DNA of 64,000 nt from Pochonia chlamydosporia 170 (Eukaryota; Ascomycota; Sordariomycetes; Hypocreales; Clavicipitaceae), in the NCBI RefSeq assembly GCF_001653235.2, contig NC_035790.1, positions 5,642,001 to 5,706,000 on the forward strand, read 5' to 3'. This document shows positions 25,455 through 38,285 of this stretch, in pieces. The first letter of the stretch is position 1. Each line of letters opens with the position of its first letter. The translations under genes and the position numbers were made by a program. The notes under the pieces were generated by a model that did no database searches, had not been told where the DNA came from, and saw nothing but the letters and a program-made list of their open reading frames with translations.

Positions 25455-28086
25455 GCAGACCATTTGCAGCTTGAGGAGATGGAATATTGAAACAGTCAAA
25501 CGCATGTGGCCGGCAACGGTCCATTGATACCCCTCGTCGTTTGCTTCAGTCACGCAATACGAATAGACTTTACTTTATTGAGGAGAGACGATGTTTTTGC
25601 CTTTTTTTTTTCCCTTTTCATTTTTCTGTTTCGTTTGATTTGGAGCTCAGCTATATGACTTCGTCTGCTGTGCGGGTTGCGAGGAGGTCACTTTAGCTTT
25701 TCTCATATTGATTTCTTGCAATTGATGGACGGACAGGGCATTGAGTCAGATTGTTGGTGGATAACTGACTGTACAAAGTCGTATCTTTGTTCTCCTTTTT
25801 TTTATTTCATGATTTGAGGGTCTGTAGCCTCTCTTTTGTAACTGTTTTATCTTTCTTTTGTTAAGGCTCAACCTGATAGAGAGGCGGCGGGCTAATCCAT
25901 CATGACGATATTTGATGCCGCCACTGGTCGTTTTTTTCATCTCTCTTTTTTCATCCTCTGCTAATGTACTTCATCTTGCATGACGGACACGGAACTTACT
26001 CGTGTGCCTTGGGAATTAGGCGAATTTCCTGGCACAATGCTAGGCAGGAGTCACAGGGGCCTGGTGGATTCTGAAAGAACAGGCACGCATCAAGAAAAAC
26101 ATGTTATGTCTTTATTTGTATGTAAATCAGGGTCAGGGAATGATTAGTGCTCGTGGGCAGGGAGATGGCGCACACACTGGGATTATAGATTACTTCGTCA
26201 CCACAACGTTTAATACAACTTGACTCGACGAACACAACAATTGACAGGAATGAGAAAACATATGACTCCTTACATGGAAGTGGAAACAAGATATTGCAGG
26301 GTGATTGAGGCAGCCAAACGAATAGCACACCAGTACGGCAGCGTCTTTGACATTGTCCATGTGTCACACGAACTTGTGCCATTTTCTTTTCGTCCACGAG
26401 CTATTTGAAATGATGATGTAGAGTTCGGGCTTGCACCAATGGGAGCTACTCCGTTGTTAACTTGCATGCAGCCACATCTCACAGCAAGAAAAGTGGTGTG
26501 CTTGTTCTGCTCTTGCATGTAGCCACGAGTCCTGGGAGGGAAAAAGAAAGCTATGCGTCGCATGATTATTTAATCCCTGCACGGCTGCATTTTGTCGTTG
26601 CGGTAAAGCGAGAGGAAAACATTATGCTGTCGCTATTCGCGGAAGGCCGTATCCATCCGTGTCTAATATACCGCCATTTGACAAAGCGTGCGGCTGCCTG
26701 ACGGGAGGCTTGTCGTATACAATACGCCCTGTTTGCCGACATGGACGTCGGAGAATTCTTTTGAGAAACCAGGTTGATGTTTCTAGGCTGAACGGGAATA
26801 AGCAGCCAGGCAGGACAGTATCCGGAGTTTCGACGACTAAGTGGGTGAGAGAGCCATGAAAGCCTGCCGGCCGGAGCGGCTCGTACAGGACCAGATTTCA
26901 CCGTGATTAGGTTCTGATAATGGAGTATCGAGTTTAGTCTGCAGATGAGAAAAAGTGGTTTTATTCTGGGTCTCGCATCAATGTCTACTCTCTGCATGTG
27001 GTCATTGTCCCCAGTCCCTGGCATGCAGTTCCACGAAGAGGGAAGTGGCGGTGGAGGAGGCTGTTCGTTCCTTCCAAATGAAGTTCGAATCGGGTATCTG
27101 AGCCTCCAATATCCAAAGAGGCGTTCTCCTCAACTTCTTCTTCTACTATCACCAGAAACATAACCATTCCACTCTCCATTGTCTTATTTTTCATCAACCC
27201 AGACGATCCGTCGCTTCAAGAGGCCGCTAACCCACCCATCCCTGCACTGCATGAGAAAACGAAAAGAGGGGTCTCGATTAAGTCATCGTTGTTGTCTGCA
27301 TGGTTTTGGTGCGTTGCGAAATTTATTGATCACTAATCCATAACGACAAATTATGCTTCACGAACGCCCGCGCAGCATAACCCCCCCGTTGGTGACATTT
27401 CAGCGGGGGGGTCCCGCTGGCATAGTGGATGGAAAATGATTACTTACTTTGCCGGAACGTGGTCCCGTAGTTTGACTAGGACGGGCGCTGGTGAATGAAC
27501 GATTCTGTGATAATCCGTGCAAGTCGTTGCTTAGGAGGAGAGAGTCCGTGGCGGCGGGGGCTACTTGACGGCCGGGTGCTTCGTTTTCTGTCAATTAAAA
27601 TCGGCCCGGACGCCACTTGTCTTGACGTTTTGAAGGCTCGCTTTGTTTTCCTGTTCTTTTTTTTGCTGGATGTTGTCCTGTTGTGTTTTCTTCGAGGCCG
27701 AGCCAGTTTGCTGAGTTTCCTGCCGCATGCTTGGACTCCGCGAAGCATGACGAAACGAAGATAGGTGATGACATATGGTAAGCACCGATCGCATATCGTA
27801 CCATTCTCAAGTTGCAAAGCTGCCGGACAGCTTTGCCATCAGATGATATAGCTGCTCGCCGTTTCATATCCCGCCTATTCATTCACCAACACCATCATAT
27901 ACATGAGCATACCACCTAGCGCCTTGCTTCCCACCTTCCACCGCTCAACCGCGCTAGAAATACCACTACGACATCTACGACTAAGACTCAAAAGAAGTCG
28001 CCATCATACCACAGTGCTGCTCCCCAACTTAGACTGGATCCAGCTCGGATTGTAGTTGGAGGACCAGCAGATTCTCATCGGTCACC
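25455..28086. other. Intergenic region
   Basis: No gene supportable. It contains T-rich stretches at about 25598-25615 and 25794-25804 consistent with the 3' end of the C2H2 gene, and G- or C-rich runs near 27382-27412. The last few hundred bases are presumably the promoter of the thioredoxin-fold gene. Confidence 0.45.
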
Positions 28087-28907
28087 ATGCCCTCTTCCAA
28101 GACGGAGCGGCTATTAGTGCCGATTGAACTATTTTCAGATACGTTATGTCCATGGTGCTGGATCGAGAAGCGCAGCCTTGAAGCTGCCATGAAGAAATTT
28201 GAGTCGAGTCATCCGCAAGTCGAGTTTGAGGTTGTCTGGCGGTCCTATTGCTTGAACCCGCTCTTCAAATCCAGTACGTTGATATTCCAACTCGTTGCTC
28301 ACATTACCAAGCCTCACTTCAATCAAACCTTCACTCCAAACCCCGATTATAACTCCAATGAACCTGTCCATTCATACCAACCTAACAAAACATAGGATGT
28401 GAAAAAATCGCCCTCTACGACGAGATGGCCGGCGGAAAAGGCAAATTCCAACCACACCTCGACCGCGTCAGCACCGTCGGTCGTCCCTACGACCTAAAAT
28501 TCTCCATCACAGGCGACACCGGCCCAACACGCTCATCCCAGATCCTCATCGCCAACACTCTTCGCCGTCGGGGCCCCGCAGCCCAAGCACGGGTCGTAGA
28601 GGCACTCTTCCAAAGCCACTTCCTCGACGGCAAGGATATTTCCGACGAAGACGTCCTGGTCAGCCTGGGCAGCCAAGAAGCAGGCCTTCCTGCGGATGTA
28701 GTCCGTTCAGATCTGCGAGACGATGACAACGGACGGGTTGTGGATGATGAGGCAGAGGCGGCGGTGGAGGAAAAGGGTGTTGAGGCTGTGCCGTGTGTGA
28801 CGGTCTTGGGCAAGTACAAGGTCGGTGGGTACCAGGAGAAGGAGGTTTTTGAAAGGTTGTTCGAGAGGATATGGGAGGAGAATGCTGGTGTTTTGAATAA
28901 GGCGTGA
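28087..28907 (+). CDS. DsbA/FrnE-like thioredoxin-fold oxidoreductase
   Basis: Member of the DSBA-like thioredoxin family (FrnE / 2-hydroxychromene-2-carboxylate isomerase-like type), usually cytosolic in fungi and assigned to disulphide or isomerase chemistry without a firm substrate. Exons 28087-28273 and 28396-28907 join through codon AGA to 232 aa. The N-terminal strand ends in the redox motif CPWC (residues 21-24). The helical insert contains the typical SITGDTGPTRSSQ block, and VPCVTVLGKYKVGG near the C-terminus supplies the cis-proline region (AVPCV). The intron carries a CCTAAC branch point. There is no signal peptide. Confidence 0.87.
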
Positions 28908-29379
28908 TGGGAGTGCGTAGTGAGATGTGGCATGAGAGGTGCAAGATACCCAGGGATAGAGAAGCGTAGGAGAAGCTATGACGGGAGGATGTGATAATGT
29001 CATGGATGTAATGGATTGCATGAGCGTTCACGTATATCATCAAGTTGCGAGAAGCAAACCATATTCCGACATCAGATTCGAGCAATAAAACCATACTGTC
29101 ACGAGAACTGCATGACCAGCATTAACAAATTAAAGGTGTATAATTCTGGTAGACGCCGCCCAATATATATGCTACACCACAGTTACCTAATTCCGTGGTC
29201 CCAAACGCCAATGAATGATGCAAGTCTTTTTCCCTCTGGTTTAGCCACGCCATGTAAAAACAAGCCCTGTCCGAATATTCCATTTTGTCTGCTCGTCACC
29301 ACCAACACCGCCTTTAAACGCCGTAATCCAAAAAACAACAGAGGTAAACACTACAAAGTACAGTTATCAAAGGGTCCTC
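28908..29379. other. Intergenic region between convergent genes
   Basis: Shared 3' flank of the convergent thioredoxin-fold and TFIIE beta genes. AT-rich, with AATAAA at 29083-29088 on the + strand. No gene seen. Confidence 0.5.
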
Positions 29380-30285
29380 TCATCGCCGTATGTGGCTAAA
29401 GTCCTGCAACAAATGCGCCATGTGGACATTCGTCGCCTTCCCAGTCCGCTTACTCGCCCTCTTCTTCTGAATCTTGGGCTTATTCGCCGCCTGCTGAATC
29501 TTGAGCGGATCCTCGCTGGTAGGTTTCTGCCCGACATTGACCAGCTTGCGGTGCATGTCTTCGACGCTGGGGATCGGGACGCGGTGCCACATGACTTGGA
29601 ATTCGGGCTGGACGGAGTGATGCAGCGACGAGTCGTCGGCCCATACGTAGCGGGGGAAGTTATCCTTTTTCGTGCGCACAACCAGGATCTTGTGCTGCTT
29701 CTCCAGGGATGCCAGTGTGTCCTCGCAGTCGGGCCAGCCGTCCTTGAGGTCCTTGACCGACACGCCTGATGCGTCCGTCTTTCGCTGGAGATACGCCAAG
29801 AGAGAAGTACCATCTTTGACGTTGACGATGACAGGGCGGTACGAGTAGATGCCTGTTTTCCACGTCTGCTCGCTCAGGCTGGCGTCTGGTTTCCAGTCCA
29901 CGCGCGGGTGGCCCCTCAGTCCCTCAGTCAACTCTCGTTTATGCTCCTCAGAGTATCCGCGTAGACTGAGGTGGTCGATAATCTCGGTGATGCTCTTAGG
30001 TTCGCCTTTCTTCTTGAGATATTCCACCGCAAACGCCATCTGCGTCTTGACCTCGGCGCCATATCCCGTCAGCTGGGGCTGCGAAAACGGCACCTCGGGC
30101 ACCAGGTCTCGCTTCCGTTTGGCGGTGGGCGTCGTGCTGTCTGAGGCGGCGGACGGTGAGGGCGACGGCGGTGCCAGCGACGCTGCTTTGCCAGCGCTTG
30201 TGCTCGAGGGGTTTGAGAGCTTGGCCGCCGCTGAGGCCAGCGTGCCGCGGAAGGCGGACGACTGCTTCTCCAGGTATGATGACAT
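29380..30285 (-). CDS. TFA2: Transcription initiation factor IIE subunit beta
   Basis: Small subunit of TFIIE, which with the alpha subunit recruits and activates TFIIH at RNA polymerase II promoters. Single exon of 301 aa. Order of parts: short N-terminal helix, a Ser/Ala/Pro-rich low-complexity segment with the basic TAKRKRD patch, then two winged-helix modules (about residues 80-215), then a C-terminal basic region with PKIQKKRASKRTGKATN, typical of TFIIE beta. ATG 30285 (MSSYLEKQ) matches the family start; an upstream in-frame ATG at 30402 would add an unlikely Arg/Pro-rich extension. Confidence 0.93.
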   Translation of the reverse strand: MSSYLEKQSSAFRGTLASAAAKLSNPSSTSAGKAASLAPPSPSPSAASDSTTPTAKRKRDLVPEVPFSQPQLTGYGAEVKTQMAFAVEYLKKKGEPKSITEIIDHLSLRGYSEEHKRELTEGLRGHPRVDWKPDASLSEQTWKTGIYSYRPVIVNVKDGTSLLAYLQRKTDASGVSVKDLKDGWPDCEDTLASLEKQHKILVVRTKKDNFPRYVWADDSSLHHSVQPEFQVMWHRVPIPSVEDMHRKLVNVGQKPTSEDPLKIQQAANKPKIQKKRASKRTGKATNVHMAHLLQDFSHIRR

Positions 30286-31760
30286 GATGGGCGGGCGCAA
30301 TGGACGGACCTCGAGATGAAGGGTGGCGGCGTTTCGATGGAGGGTTCGTGGGTTTGGGGAGCGACGGGGATGAACGGCCGTGGGAGGAGAGGAAGAGGTC
30401 AAGTTTGCTGATGCCTGTGTGCGGGAAGTTTAAGCGTGAGGTTCGAGGCTGTCACTGGATCCTGCACGCTGATTGGTCCGTGGTTCAAGATGCGTTTTTC
30501 TTTGTTTGTGGCATCCAAGTGCAAACCTTGATCTGGTTCGGGGCGGGCTAAAACCTCGTTCAGGAATGTTTGAGACGGGAATTTTAAAGCCGTGTGCCGT
30601 TATGTACTGTGCAGTGATTATTTAAGCTTTGTTTCTTGTGCGTCTTGTTCAAATTGATTGTGAGCGTGGCGTTGCGGCAACAAAATGCCACAGTTTGCTG
30701 ATGTGCGTCGCCTAAACACTGACGCTGTATATCCGAACAACACAATGCAAACAATAATAATGGATTCTGCGACTTCATGGCTGAATCAGGTTGCTTATTT
30801 GCGACTATATGGCCGGATTACGTGAATCAACTCCCCAGGGTCGCACCGTCATCCACCGTACCGTAACTGAGAAGGGCAAGTCCTGTGTACTTACGCAGCA
30901 TCTTTGGAATGAGAACGGTTCTTGTTCAATGAGGAGACACTTTTACAGGGTGTCGAAACTGGTGTATTCCGAATGTAGTGTTGGATACGATACGAAGACA
31001 TTCGATACTTGCGCCTCACAAATTGATACATTGCTGCCTATTGAATTCGCAGCATCTTTGATCAACATTATGCAGCATTCTTCATGTGATTTCTCATTCT
31101 AGGATAAGCAGACGTAAAAAATTAGAATAACGTTGTAGTTCCTTGCGCAAGTAGACGTATATGTATTCGCAATCAGGTACGTATGCGTGTTGATCCCAAA
31201 CGATCCTATCTGCATGTGATTGCGCTGGTTCAAGCTTAGGTGCGATCACACCACCAGCGTTTCATCGAACCATCCAAACGTTCGGCTGGAAGACACTACC
31301 AAGTTTCGCAGTTGACCCAAAAAACAGTACAGTCGTGACACGCATCAGTCCTCACAGCATTTGCCCGATCCCCCCAGCAAAATCAGCTTGTCAGTTATGA
31401 AACCCTTCATTACAAGAACTCTATCTATAGGGAAGATCCGTCCAACGGACAACATCTAACATTAACCCAATATAATTGCTCCCAGCCTCTAGAAAAAAGA
31501 CAGTACTGAGGCATACATGTCCCAATTGTCCGCCGCTAGACTCCGCCACCAAGAACATTTTGGTAGACAGGCTATCGCAGAGACCATGTCGCTCTGCGTC
31601 TCAGCAGAACTTGGTGTCCTCAACCTCCCAACTCCCTTTTATGTAAAATCTTCCGTACCTCATTCCATGTCTCATCGCGCCGTCCTTTGCCAGGCGAGCA
31701 ACATACTTCGCCGCCCCAATAAAGAAACAATCCGACACCGCAACGCTATGTTTAGACGAT
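30286..31760. other. Intergenic region
   Basis: Promoter side of the TFIIE beta gene and 3' flank of the cytochrome b5 gene. No domain-bearing frame, RNA gene or repeat is recognised. Confidence 0.45.
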
Positions 31761-32431
31761 TTATGCGGCACCAGCTTGTTGAGCCTGCTGCTGCTTGGCC
31801 ATGTACTGGAAAGCGAAGTATCCCAGGGCACCACCGATGAGGATGATGAAGTAGACACCGACGCCGACGCCAGTGCTGTCGCTGTTGCCTGAGGTGGTAC
31901 CGGAGGAGGTAGGAGGAGCGGTCTTGGGGGTAGGGTCGCCGGGCTGCAGAAAAATAATTAGTTACCATATTCCACGAACACCAGAGAATTGAGGTACAAT
32001 GGTGTCCTCTAAGGGATGGGGCATACCTGTCGCTTCAGGACACCGACTAGCAACTTGTCGAGAGTCTCGCGGGCCTCGTCGCTGTGGCCGACGTCCTCGA
32101 AAGCCTCGGTAGCATCTTGACCTGCGCAGTCGAGCAAGACTTCCTCACCACCACTACAATCATATTGTCAGCTCACAGTCAGAGTGGTCAGGGGAGGTAT
32201 TTGTCGCAGATGAAGGCTCCTCCGTCCAACATCGTAATCAAGTCCTTGATTTGACGAGACCGGCGATATCCAGAAAGGGGGTTCAACACTCCAGGGCAGA
32301 GTGAATACGTACGGGTGCTCGTCGACGAACTGCGTGCAGTCGTAGATCTTGTCGTGAACCACGACATAGATGTCCTTCTTGGTGTTGTGCTCAGCAACAT
32401 CTTGGTAGGTAAGCTCGACGGTGGAAGACAT
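31761..32431 (-). CDS. CYB5: Cytochrome b5, tail-anchored
   Basis: Microsomal haem protein donating electrons to desaturases, hydroxylases and P450s. Exons (transcript order) 32431-32313, 32153-32027 and 31943-31761 give 142 aa. The haem-binding motif HPGG (axial His 39) is created across the first splice; the second axial His is in VGHSDEAR (His 63). A Pro/Thr/Ser linker with DPTPK leads to a C-terminal helix (about residues 109-131) and a short Gln-rich tail, the usual ER tail anchor. Unspliced reading of exon 1 would run YVF and lose HPGG, so the intron is certain. Confidence 0.95.
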
Positions 32432-34153
32432 GGTGGGCAGGCTGGCTGTTGGGCGTAAGCACGAGAAGCAGCGAATTGGAGTCTGCACAGGAGGGGGGTT
32501 ATTTACAGAGAATGGAAGAAACCAGGTAATTAAACGCCGTGAATGCGCTCGACTGAAGAAACCCGTGAGAAGCGGAGAGGAATTGGCAACAGGATCAAGA
32601 TGATGTGGAGAGAAAGGCGAGAGAAGGTCCAGGAGAAACCAGACCAGACATGCAATTTGGCGGTAGCGGCCCCAAAAAGATTGTCTTGCCATCTGAAAGG
32701 GTCCCCGGTCCTATTCATCAATGACTAGCGGCAACCAGTTCGGCTGCAGAGACTCTGAGGTGACCACAGTGCAGACTGTGGGTGGGCTCCATCGCTGGAG
32801 AGCGGCCTGTGGACTGTGGCCAAGTCGCCTCTAGTGGTCCCAGCCTGTCTCTCAATTGTCCGGTGCCACCACACATGCGGCAGCACGCTGCATCTTCGCT
32901 GCATCTCAGTCAGATTGTCGTTTTGCTACTTAACAAGTACCAAGCGCCCGGCCAGGCCTCATCTGGCACCACCCGGTCTCTCAACTTCCGTCCCCTTCGG
33001 AGGATCCACGCGGAACCGCCCTCAACCAATGGTGGCCCGCAAAATTACTGCTCAACACCTTTGATTCGCTGAGCACTTCACAAACCCCAGCGGGAAAAAA
33101 ACAGGAACGCGGGTCCGATTGGGGAACAAAGTGGTCAGAGGCGGTGATTGAGAATGCCGGGGCGTCTGACTTGAGCATTCAAGGTTTCCATCAGGCACAG
33201 GCTCTCGATAGGCGACATTTGTTCCTCCGGCGGTCCTGCTAGGCAAAACAGCTACAAATATCTGGGCAAAAGTCCTAAAGTTAGGCTCGTTTGCCGTAGC
33301 ACATGGCACTCACATGCCTGTCTGCACTCGCAGTTTCCTATTCACTATCCCGGACCACAGAATGCGTCATCCACCTCAGAGACAAACTCTCCATCTGCAG
33401 CGGCCCCTTCTGCAACCCCCGCGTGATTGTTTGGTGAGAAAGTCACCGGCCGTTTCTGCTTCCCGTGTCGCCCGACCCCACACAGCCCTTTCCGAAAGCT
33501 TTTGGCTGTTGCGTTCGGTCTGTCAAGACGGAAAGGGATACTTGATTCCGAGTATTTCAAAGACATCCGACATGTTATTCATGCTTCGGCTCTCTGGTCT
33601 CCGTGTACACGCAATTGTTCCCCTTGGGCATGTACTTGCATCCATTGATATTTTTGTCCATAGACACTCCTGCGAGTGACTGCCCATGTCGCGAAAGCTG
33701 ACACCGTGAGCTATCACTTGCAGGGCGCAATTGCCATCATGTGGTAACAATGAGTCAAGTCAATTCCATGAAACCGTTACATAACCCCTTCCCATATTCC
33801 CCCAGATTTCCTCTTGTCATATCTGGGGAAACTTGCCGTGACTTGATGGGATGAGTGGAGGGGCTTGAAGTGGGATCTAAACACATCCCGAGGCTGTTTA
33901 CCGAATACCGAACCCTCCGTCGTCTATCAACCGCAAGTGTTCTTTACCACGGCAAAATTGCCGCCTCCGACCCCTACTCTCCTGTCACTCGATATCAGTT
34001 CTTGCATTGCACGGCACGTGAAGCCACACCGGTCACGGAGTTTGAAATTGCCCAATGTGGAAATTCTTTCCGCAAATGGAGAATTTATTCAGTCAAATGT
34101 AGTGTAGTCTTGTAGCATTTTCACGAAATTCACAAAACCGCCATGCAATCCAT
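32432..34153. other. Intergenic region
   Basis: Contains the cytochrome b5 promoter and the 3' flank of the capping protein gene. No gene, RNA or mobile element is supportable; frames present are short and Arg/Ser/Pro-rich. Confidence 0.45.
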
Positions 34154-35380
34154 CTATCGCTTGGAGCTGCCGCCACCGATGTCCTGTCCCAGCCTGTAGC
34201 TCGTCACCTTATCCCACTCAATCTTTTGTCTCGTGACAGGCAACTGTCGTCTCAGACCCTTGAATGCGCCTTCGCTCAAGCTGACGAAACTCTTGTTCAG
34301 CTCCTCTTGGTACTTCTTCTCCGAGGCTGAGATTTCCTTGGCAATTCCGGCACCTGTTCCAGAAGGGACGGAAGCTGTGACTGGCTTGTTGGTGAGCAGA
34401 CGGACGTTGCCGTCTTCGTAGTAATGAACATCGACTTTGATGGATCCTTCCAGGCTTCCAGAAGCTGGGTCGAATACATACAGCGACCGCCATCTTCCGT
34501 TCCTAGTATATTGTTAGCTACCCCTGCCCACGTTCGATGATCCATGCAATTCTCTCAATAATCTTTGCCATCACGCTCAAGAGCCGATCATTCGAAAGTG
34601 AAGATTTCGTACCAGAAGTTGTTCGGGCTATACTTGTTGGCCACAATGATAATAGCTACTTTCGAGTCGGATTCGATGGGGTATGCGCCGAATGATGCGT
34701 TCGGAAAGTGTTCCTTGACATATGTCGCCAAGCTTTTCAGCGTCGATTTCCTGTGCATTGTCAGCCTGGACAGCTCACCTCACTCCATCATCGAGCGGGC
34801 CACATACACGAGATCTGTCTGAGCTCCCTCGATAGCATGGCTTTGCACAGCACTAGCTTTCTGTCGTCGGGTTAGACCTTGAAAACCCGTAGATCATCAC
34901 TAAACAACATGCCTGTGTTGCGTGGTCAAAAGCGAAGCTCGACGAGCTTTCCACATCGTAGTATCGTCCGTCGCCGAGGGAGCTGTGCGAGCTGATCACG
35001 ACCTACTCCAATGTTAGCATCAGATTGCATCCCCTAACTGCGGTATGCCTATTTCTTACCGGTTGGCTGCTACCAGGCAGCTTCACCGTAACGAGTTGTT
35101 CCTCATTATACTTCTCGAAGGCGGGCGTCAACTGAGAGACAATGTCTGGCGAGGACGCCGTCAAGGCTTTGATATCTGCGGCAAAAAGAATGAGTACGAG
35201 CACGTTGGTAAGTGTTCTGATCTGTAAACAGTCGTACCGGCAATGACATCGGCGAGCTGGGAGATAAGTTAGCTTCAATGATGACGCGGAACTGGGGAGC
35301 TATCGTCACGGCGTGGTGGTACCTACCTCGCCAGGAGGAGCTCCCTCCACAAAGGCGGAGACAGTCTCAATTTGTGACAT
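34154..35380 (-). CDS. CAP1: F-actin-capping protein subunit alpha
   Basis: Alpha subunit of the CapZ heterodimer that caps barbed ends of actin filaments at cortical patches. Seven exons in transcript order: 35380-35327, 35256-35238, 35175-35060, 35002-34913, 34860-34808, 34750-34613, 34502-34154, giving 272 aa, the normal size. Family landmarks are the N-terminal SAFVEGAPPGE, HSSLGDGRYYD in the middle, and NGRWRSLYVFD at the start of the C-terminal half, ending near RRQLPVTRQKIEWD. Exon 2 is a 19-nt microexon. Intron 4 (34912-34861) starts GCATGT rather than GT and ends CAG; frame and the conserved DHATQ-KASAVQSHAIEG join require it. All junctions keep frame. Confidence 0.93.
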
Positions 35381-35821
35381 GATGCGATTATGTCGTATCG
35401 CAGCGGATTGTCGTTTCCAGAAGTTGTATGCTGGAACAAAGATCGATGGCAGACCGGTTGCGCAAGACGCTCGGCTGAAGCATGCGGTCAGAGTGGAGGT
35501 TTGGGAGAGGCGGGGCGAAGCTTGACGAGGGGCAGCCAGGCCAGGCACGAAACAAGACTGGGGGTACATTTGGCTCCATAGAAAATGTTACTATTGCCAT
35601 GTACCGTGAGCTTCATTCAGACTTCATCCCTTTGTCAAGACATTTCGTATTATTTGATTTCTTCCAGGTTCACCACAATTCACAGCATTCTAATGGAGCC
35701 CTGCAGGCCTCGTTTGAACGATTTATTGTCTACGCAAGTAAGAAACGCCATATGGCTATGCCCTATGCCCAATTAATCGTCATGATTTCATCTTTTTTTT
35801 TTTCTCCTTTATCTGTTCTAT
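35381..35821. other. Intergenic region
   Basis: Promoter of the capping protein gene and 3' flank of the BCKDH E1 beta gene, both minus-strand. A T-rich run lies at about 35791-35809. Nothing else seen. Confidence 0.5.
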
Positions 35822-37085
35822 TTAGTAATCGAGGCTCTTCTTGATATTGTCATAAATCCCTATTAAGCAGTTAGTGCAGTTCTAAGGAGTTGGTCATAGC
35901 AATGAGCATAAACTTACGTGCTACATCGGGAATGTTAAACTTCTCAAACATCAGCGCGCTGTGAATGCTCCAGCCAGCAACACGTCCCACAGGAGCTTCC
36001 AGTCTGATGAAAGTCTCAGGGTCCTCCTGAATAGCGGCAGCCACCTCCGCGCCAATACCAGCGTTCACCATTGCTTCGTGAACGACAAGGACTCTTCCAG
36101 TCTTTCGAACACTTGCGAGGACGGTCTCCTTGTCCCAAGGATACACAGTTCTTAAATCAATGAGCTCGCAAGAGATGCCCAAGTCTTCTTCAGCACGCTG
36201 AATGGCTGACAAACAGGTGTACATGGGCTGGCCGTAGGAAACAATGGTAATATCTTTGCCTTCCTTGACGACTTCAGCCTTGGACAGCGGCAGCTCGTAC
36301 GCAGCTTCTGGTACTTGCTCGACGGCTGCTCGGTACAGGATCTTGGGCTCCATGAAGAGAACGGGGTCGTTGCTTCGAATTGCGGATAATAATAATCCCT
36401 TTGCTTGAATGGGTGATCTGGGCATGACAACTCGGAATCCAGGGACATGGGTGAAGAGACTCTCGGGCGATTGAGAGTGGTACAGCCCACCGTGGCCAAC
36501 GCCACCACACGGCATACGGACTGTCAATGAGCCAGCATGGACTCCGGTAGCGCCCTCCCGGTATCGCAATTTAGCTCCCTCATTGACAATTTGATCAAAG
36601 GCTGGGAAGACGTAGTCGGCGAACTGGATTTCAGCAACAGGGCGCATTCCCTGTGCTGCCAGACCGATACCAAAACCCATGATACCTTGCTCCGTCAAAG
36701 GTGTGTTGAAGATGCGGTCTGCCCCGTACGTTTCCGCGAGTTTCATTGTGCATCGGAATACTCCTCCAAAGGCAACATCTTCGCCAAATACCACGACCGA
36801 ATCGTCCTCAGCCAACGCAATTCCGAGAGCATCGTTGATAGCCTGGAACAGGTTCATCTTCCTCGTGGCGCCGTTTCGTACCTCGGGAGGGATCTCATTG
36901 TAATTACCCAGAGCAGGTCCTTTGCTGCTGTGAGCTAGTAATTGTGTTTCCGAGTAGTCTATAGGTTTGTTCAGACGCGCTTGAGGCGGATGAGTCGAGT
37001 ATGCTCGGGCGATCTGGAGGGGGAGTTGGATGGGTCTGGGAGAGGCCGCAGCCCTCCTCAATTGACAAACCGCTTGACGCTTCAT
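35822..37085 (-). CDS. Branched-chain 2-oxoacid dehydrogenase E1 beta subunit, mitochondrial
   Basis: Beta chain of the thiamine-diphosphate-dependent E1 of the branched-chain 2-oxoacid dehydrogenase complex (catabolism of Val, Leu, Ile). Exons 37085-35918 and 35859-35822 (transcript order) give 401 aa. The N-terminus is Arg/Ala/Ser-rich without acidic residues, a mitochondrial presequence. The transketolase-type pyrimidine-binding domain follows (VFGEDVAFGGVFRCT, NTPLTEQGI, EIQFADYVFPAFDQ), then the C-terminal transketolase domain (IDLRTVYPWD, VVHEA). The last exon supplies the conserved IYDNIKKSLDY end. ATG 37085 is preferred; an upstream ATG at 37142 is in frame but adds a segment atypical of the presequence. 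Confidence 0.95.
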
Positions 37086-38285
37086 TATATGGAAACCAGC
37101 CCCAACGACACGTATGGAAGAGGTGATGCTGAGCAGATGCACAAGTTTGATTGAGGTTGGGGGAAATGGAAGAACAAATGCGGCTGTCTGAGACTAAGAA
37201 TTCCCCAAGTTCTGGTAGACTCGGCTTTGATGGATTCGGCTTGTCACGGCCTTCGAAGGCCCCACAATTCGACACTCTTATGCCGGCATAAAATGATGAA
37301 TAAGCATCGGTGACGAACACACAAAAAGTTTAGAATTGCAGACTTTAAGGCCCGGACGTAAAAGTGCAGCAATGAATTGACCGTCCTCCCAAAGTACAGG
37401 AATAATTGATTGTTCTACGGTGAATAGCCTGACGGTCTCAGAGCACTGGCACCGGTCGTCCAGAAAGGGTAGGAGCGGCCTCCCCACAATGCGGAGAGAA
37501 ACACTCCACTCATGTACAATGGAGTTTTCCTCTTCCCTTTAATACAATGAAATGAAAATGAAAAAGAATGGAATCATGGAGTGCTGTTTATTACTTTTGC
37601 CCGATTGAAAAACATGACATATCTGCGCAGGTCTCTTTAGGTTAGTCGTTACCGTGCAGAAGTCTACCGTCCGACCAAAAAAGCAACACCATTCCCACCG
37701 CCAATCCGGAAGCAATGTGCCGATATAGACAAGGAGCCCGGTTATAGCATCCGGCCGCTGTCAAGGCATTGGATACGAAAGATGCATGCCTGAGATTAGT
37801 GTACATTGTTTTGATTCTTGTAGATGCTCGTCATCGATATTTTTCGGTCGCTATTGACAGTCGTGTGAAGTTTTCTGGCTTGCCTTGGCGGCTCTTGGCG
37901 AGATACAGGCAATCATCAAGCAACGGGTCAGGAGGCAAGGCAAAATGAACAGAACTGCAACTCGTGCTCAAGGCAGACCCATGAGCAATATTGTTATCTA
38001 GATCAAGATTCACACTTGTAATATACAAACTTCATACCTTAACACGTCTGGTTGTTCTGTTCAGAGATCAAGTCTGGTTTGCCGGGGCCAAGATTAAAGT
38101 GTTGGTTGCCCCGCCAACGCCATGGCGCCAATATACCAGGATGCCGCATTATCCATCTCTGCGACTTGGCAAATACGAATGACGCGGCTCCAAGACATTT
38201 CTTCATGATATAATAGCCACGACATTGCTGTCCGCGCCGCCGCATTCCAGCGAACAAAGACGCAGCTTCACATGGCGAAACAATA
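37086..38285. other. Intergenic region between divergent genes
   Basis: Shared upstream region of the E1 beta gene (-) and the GH5 gene (+). No additional gene or repeat is supportable. Confidence 0.5.

Noticed and set aside
27075..27095. GTTCGAATC motif resembling a tRNA T-loop
   Set aside because: The flanking sequence does not fold into a cloverleaf by eye: no matching acceptor or anticodon arm.
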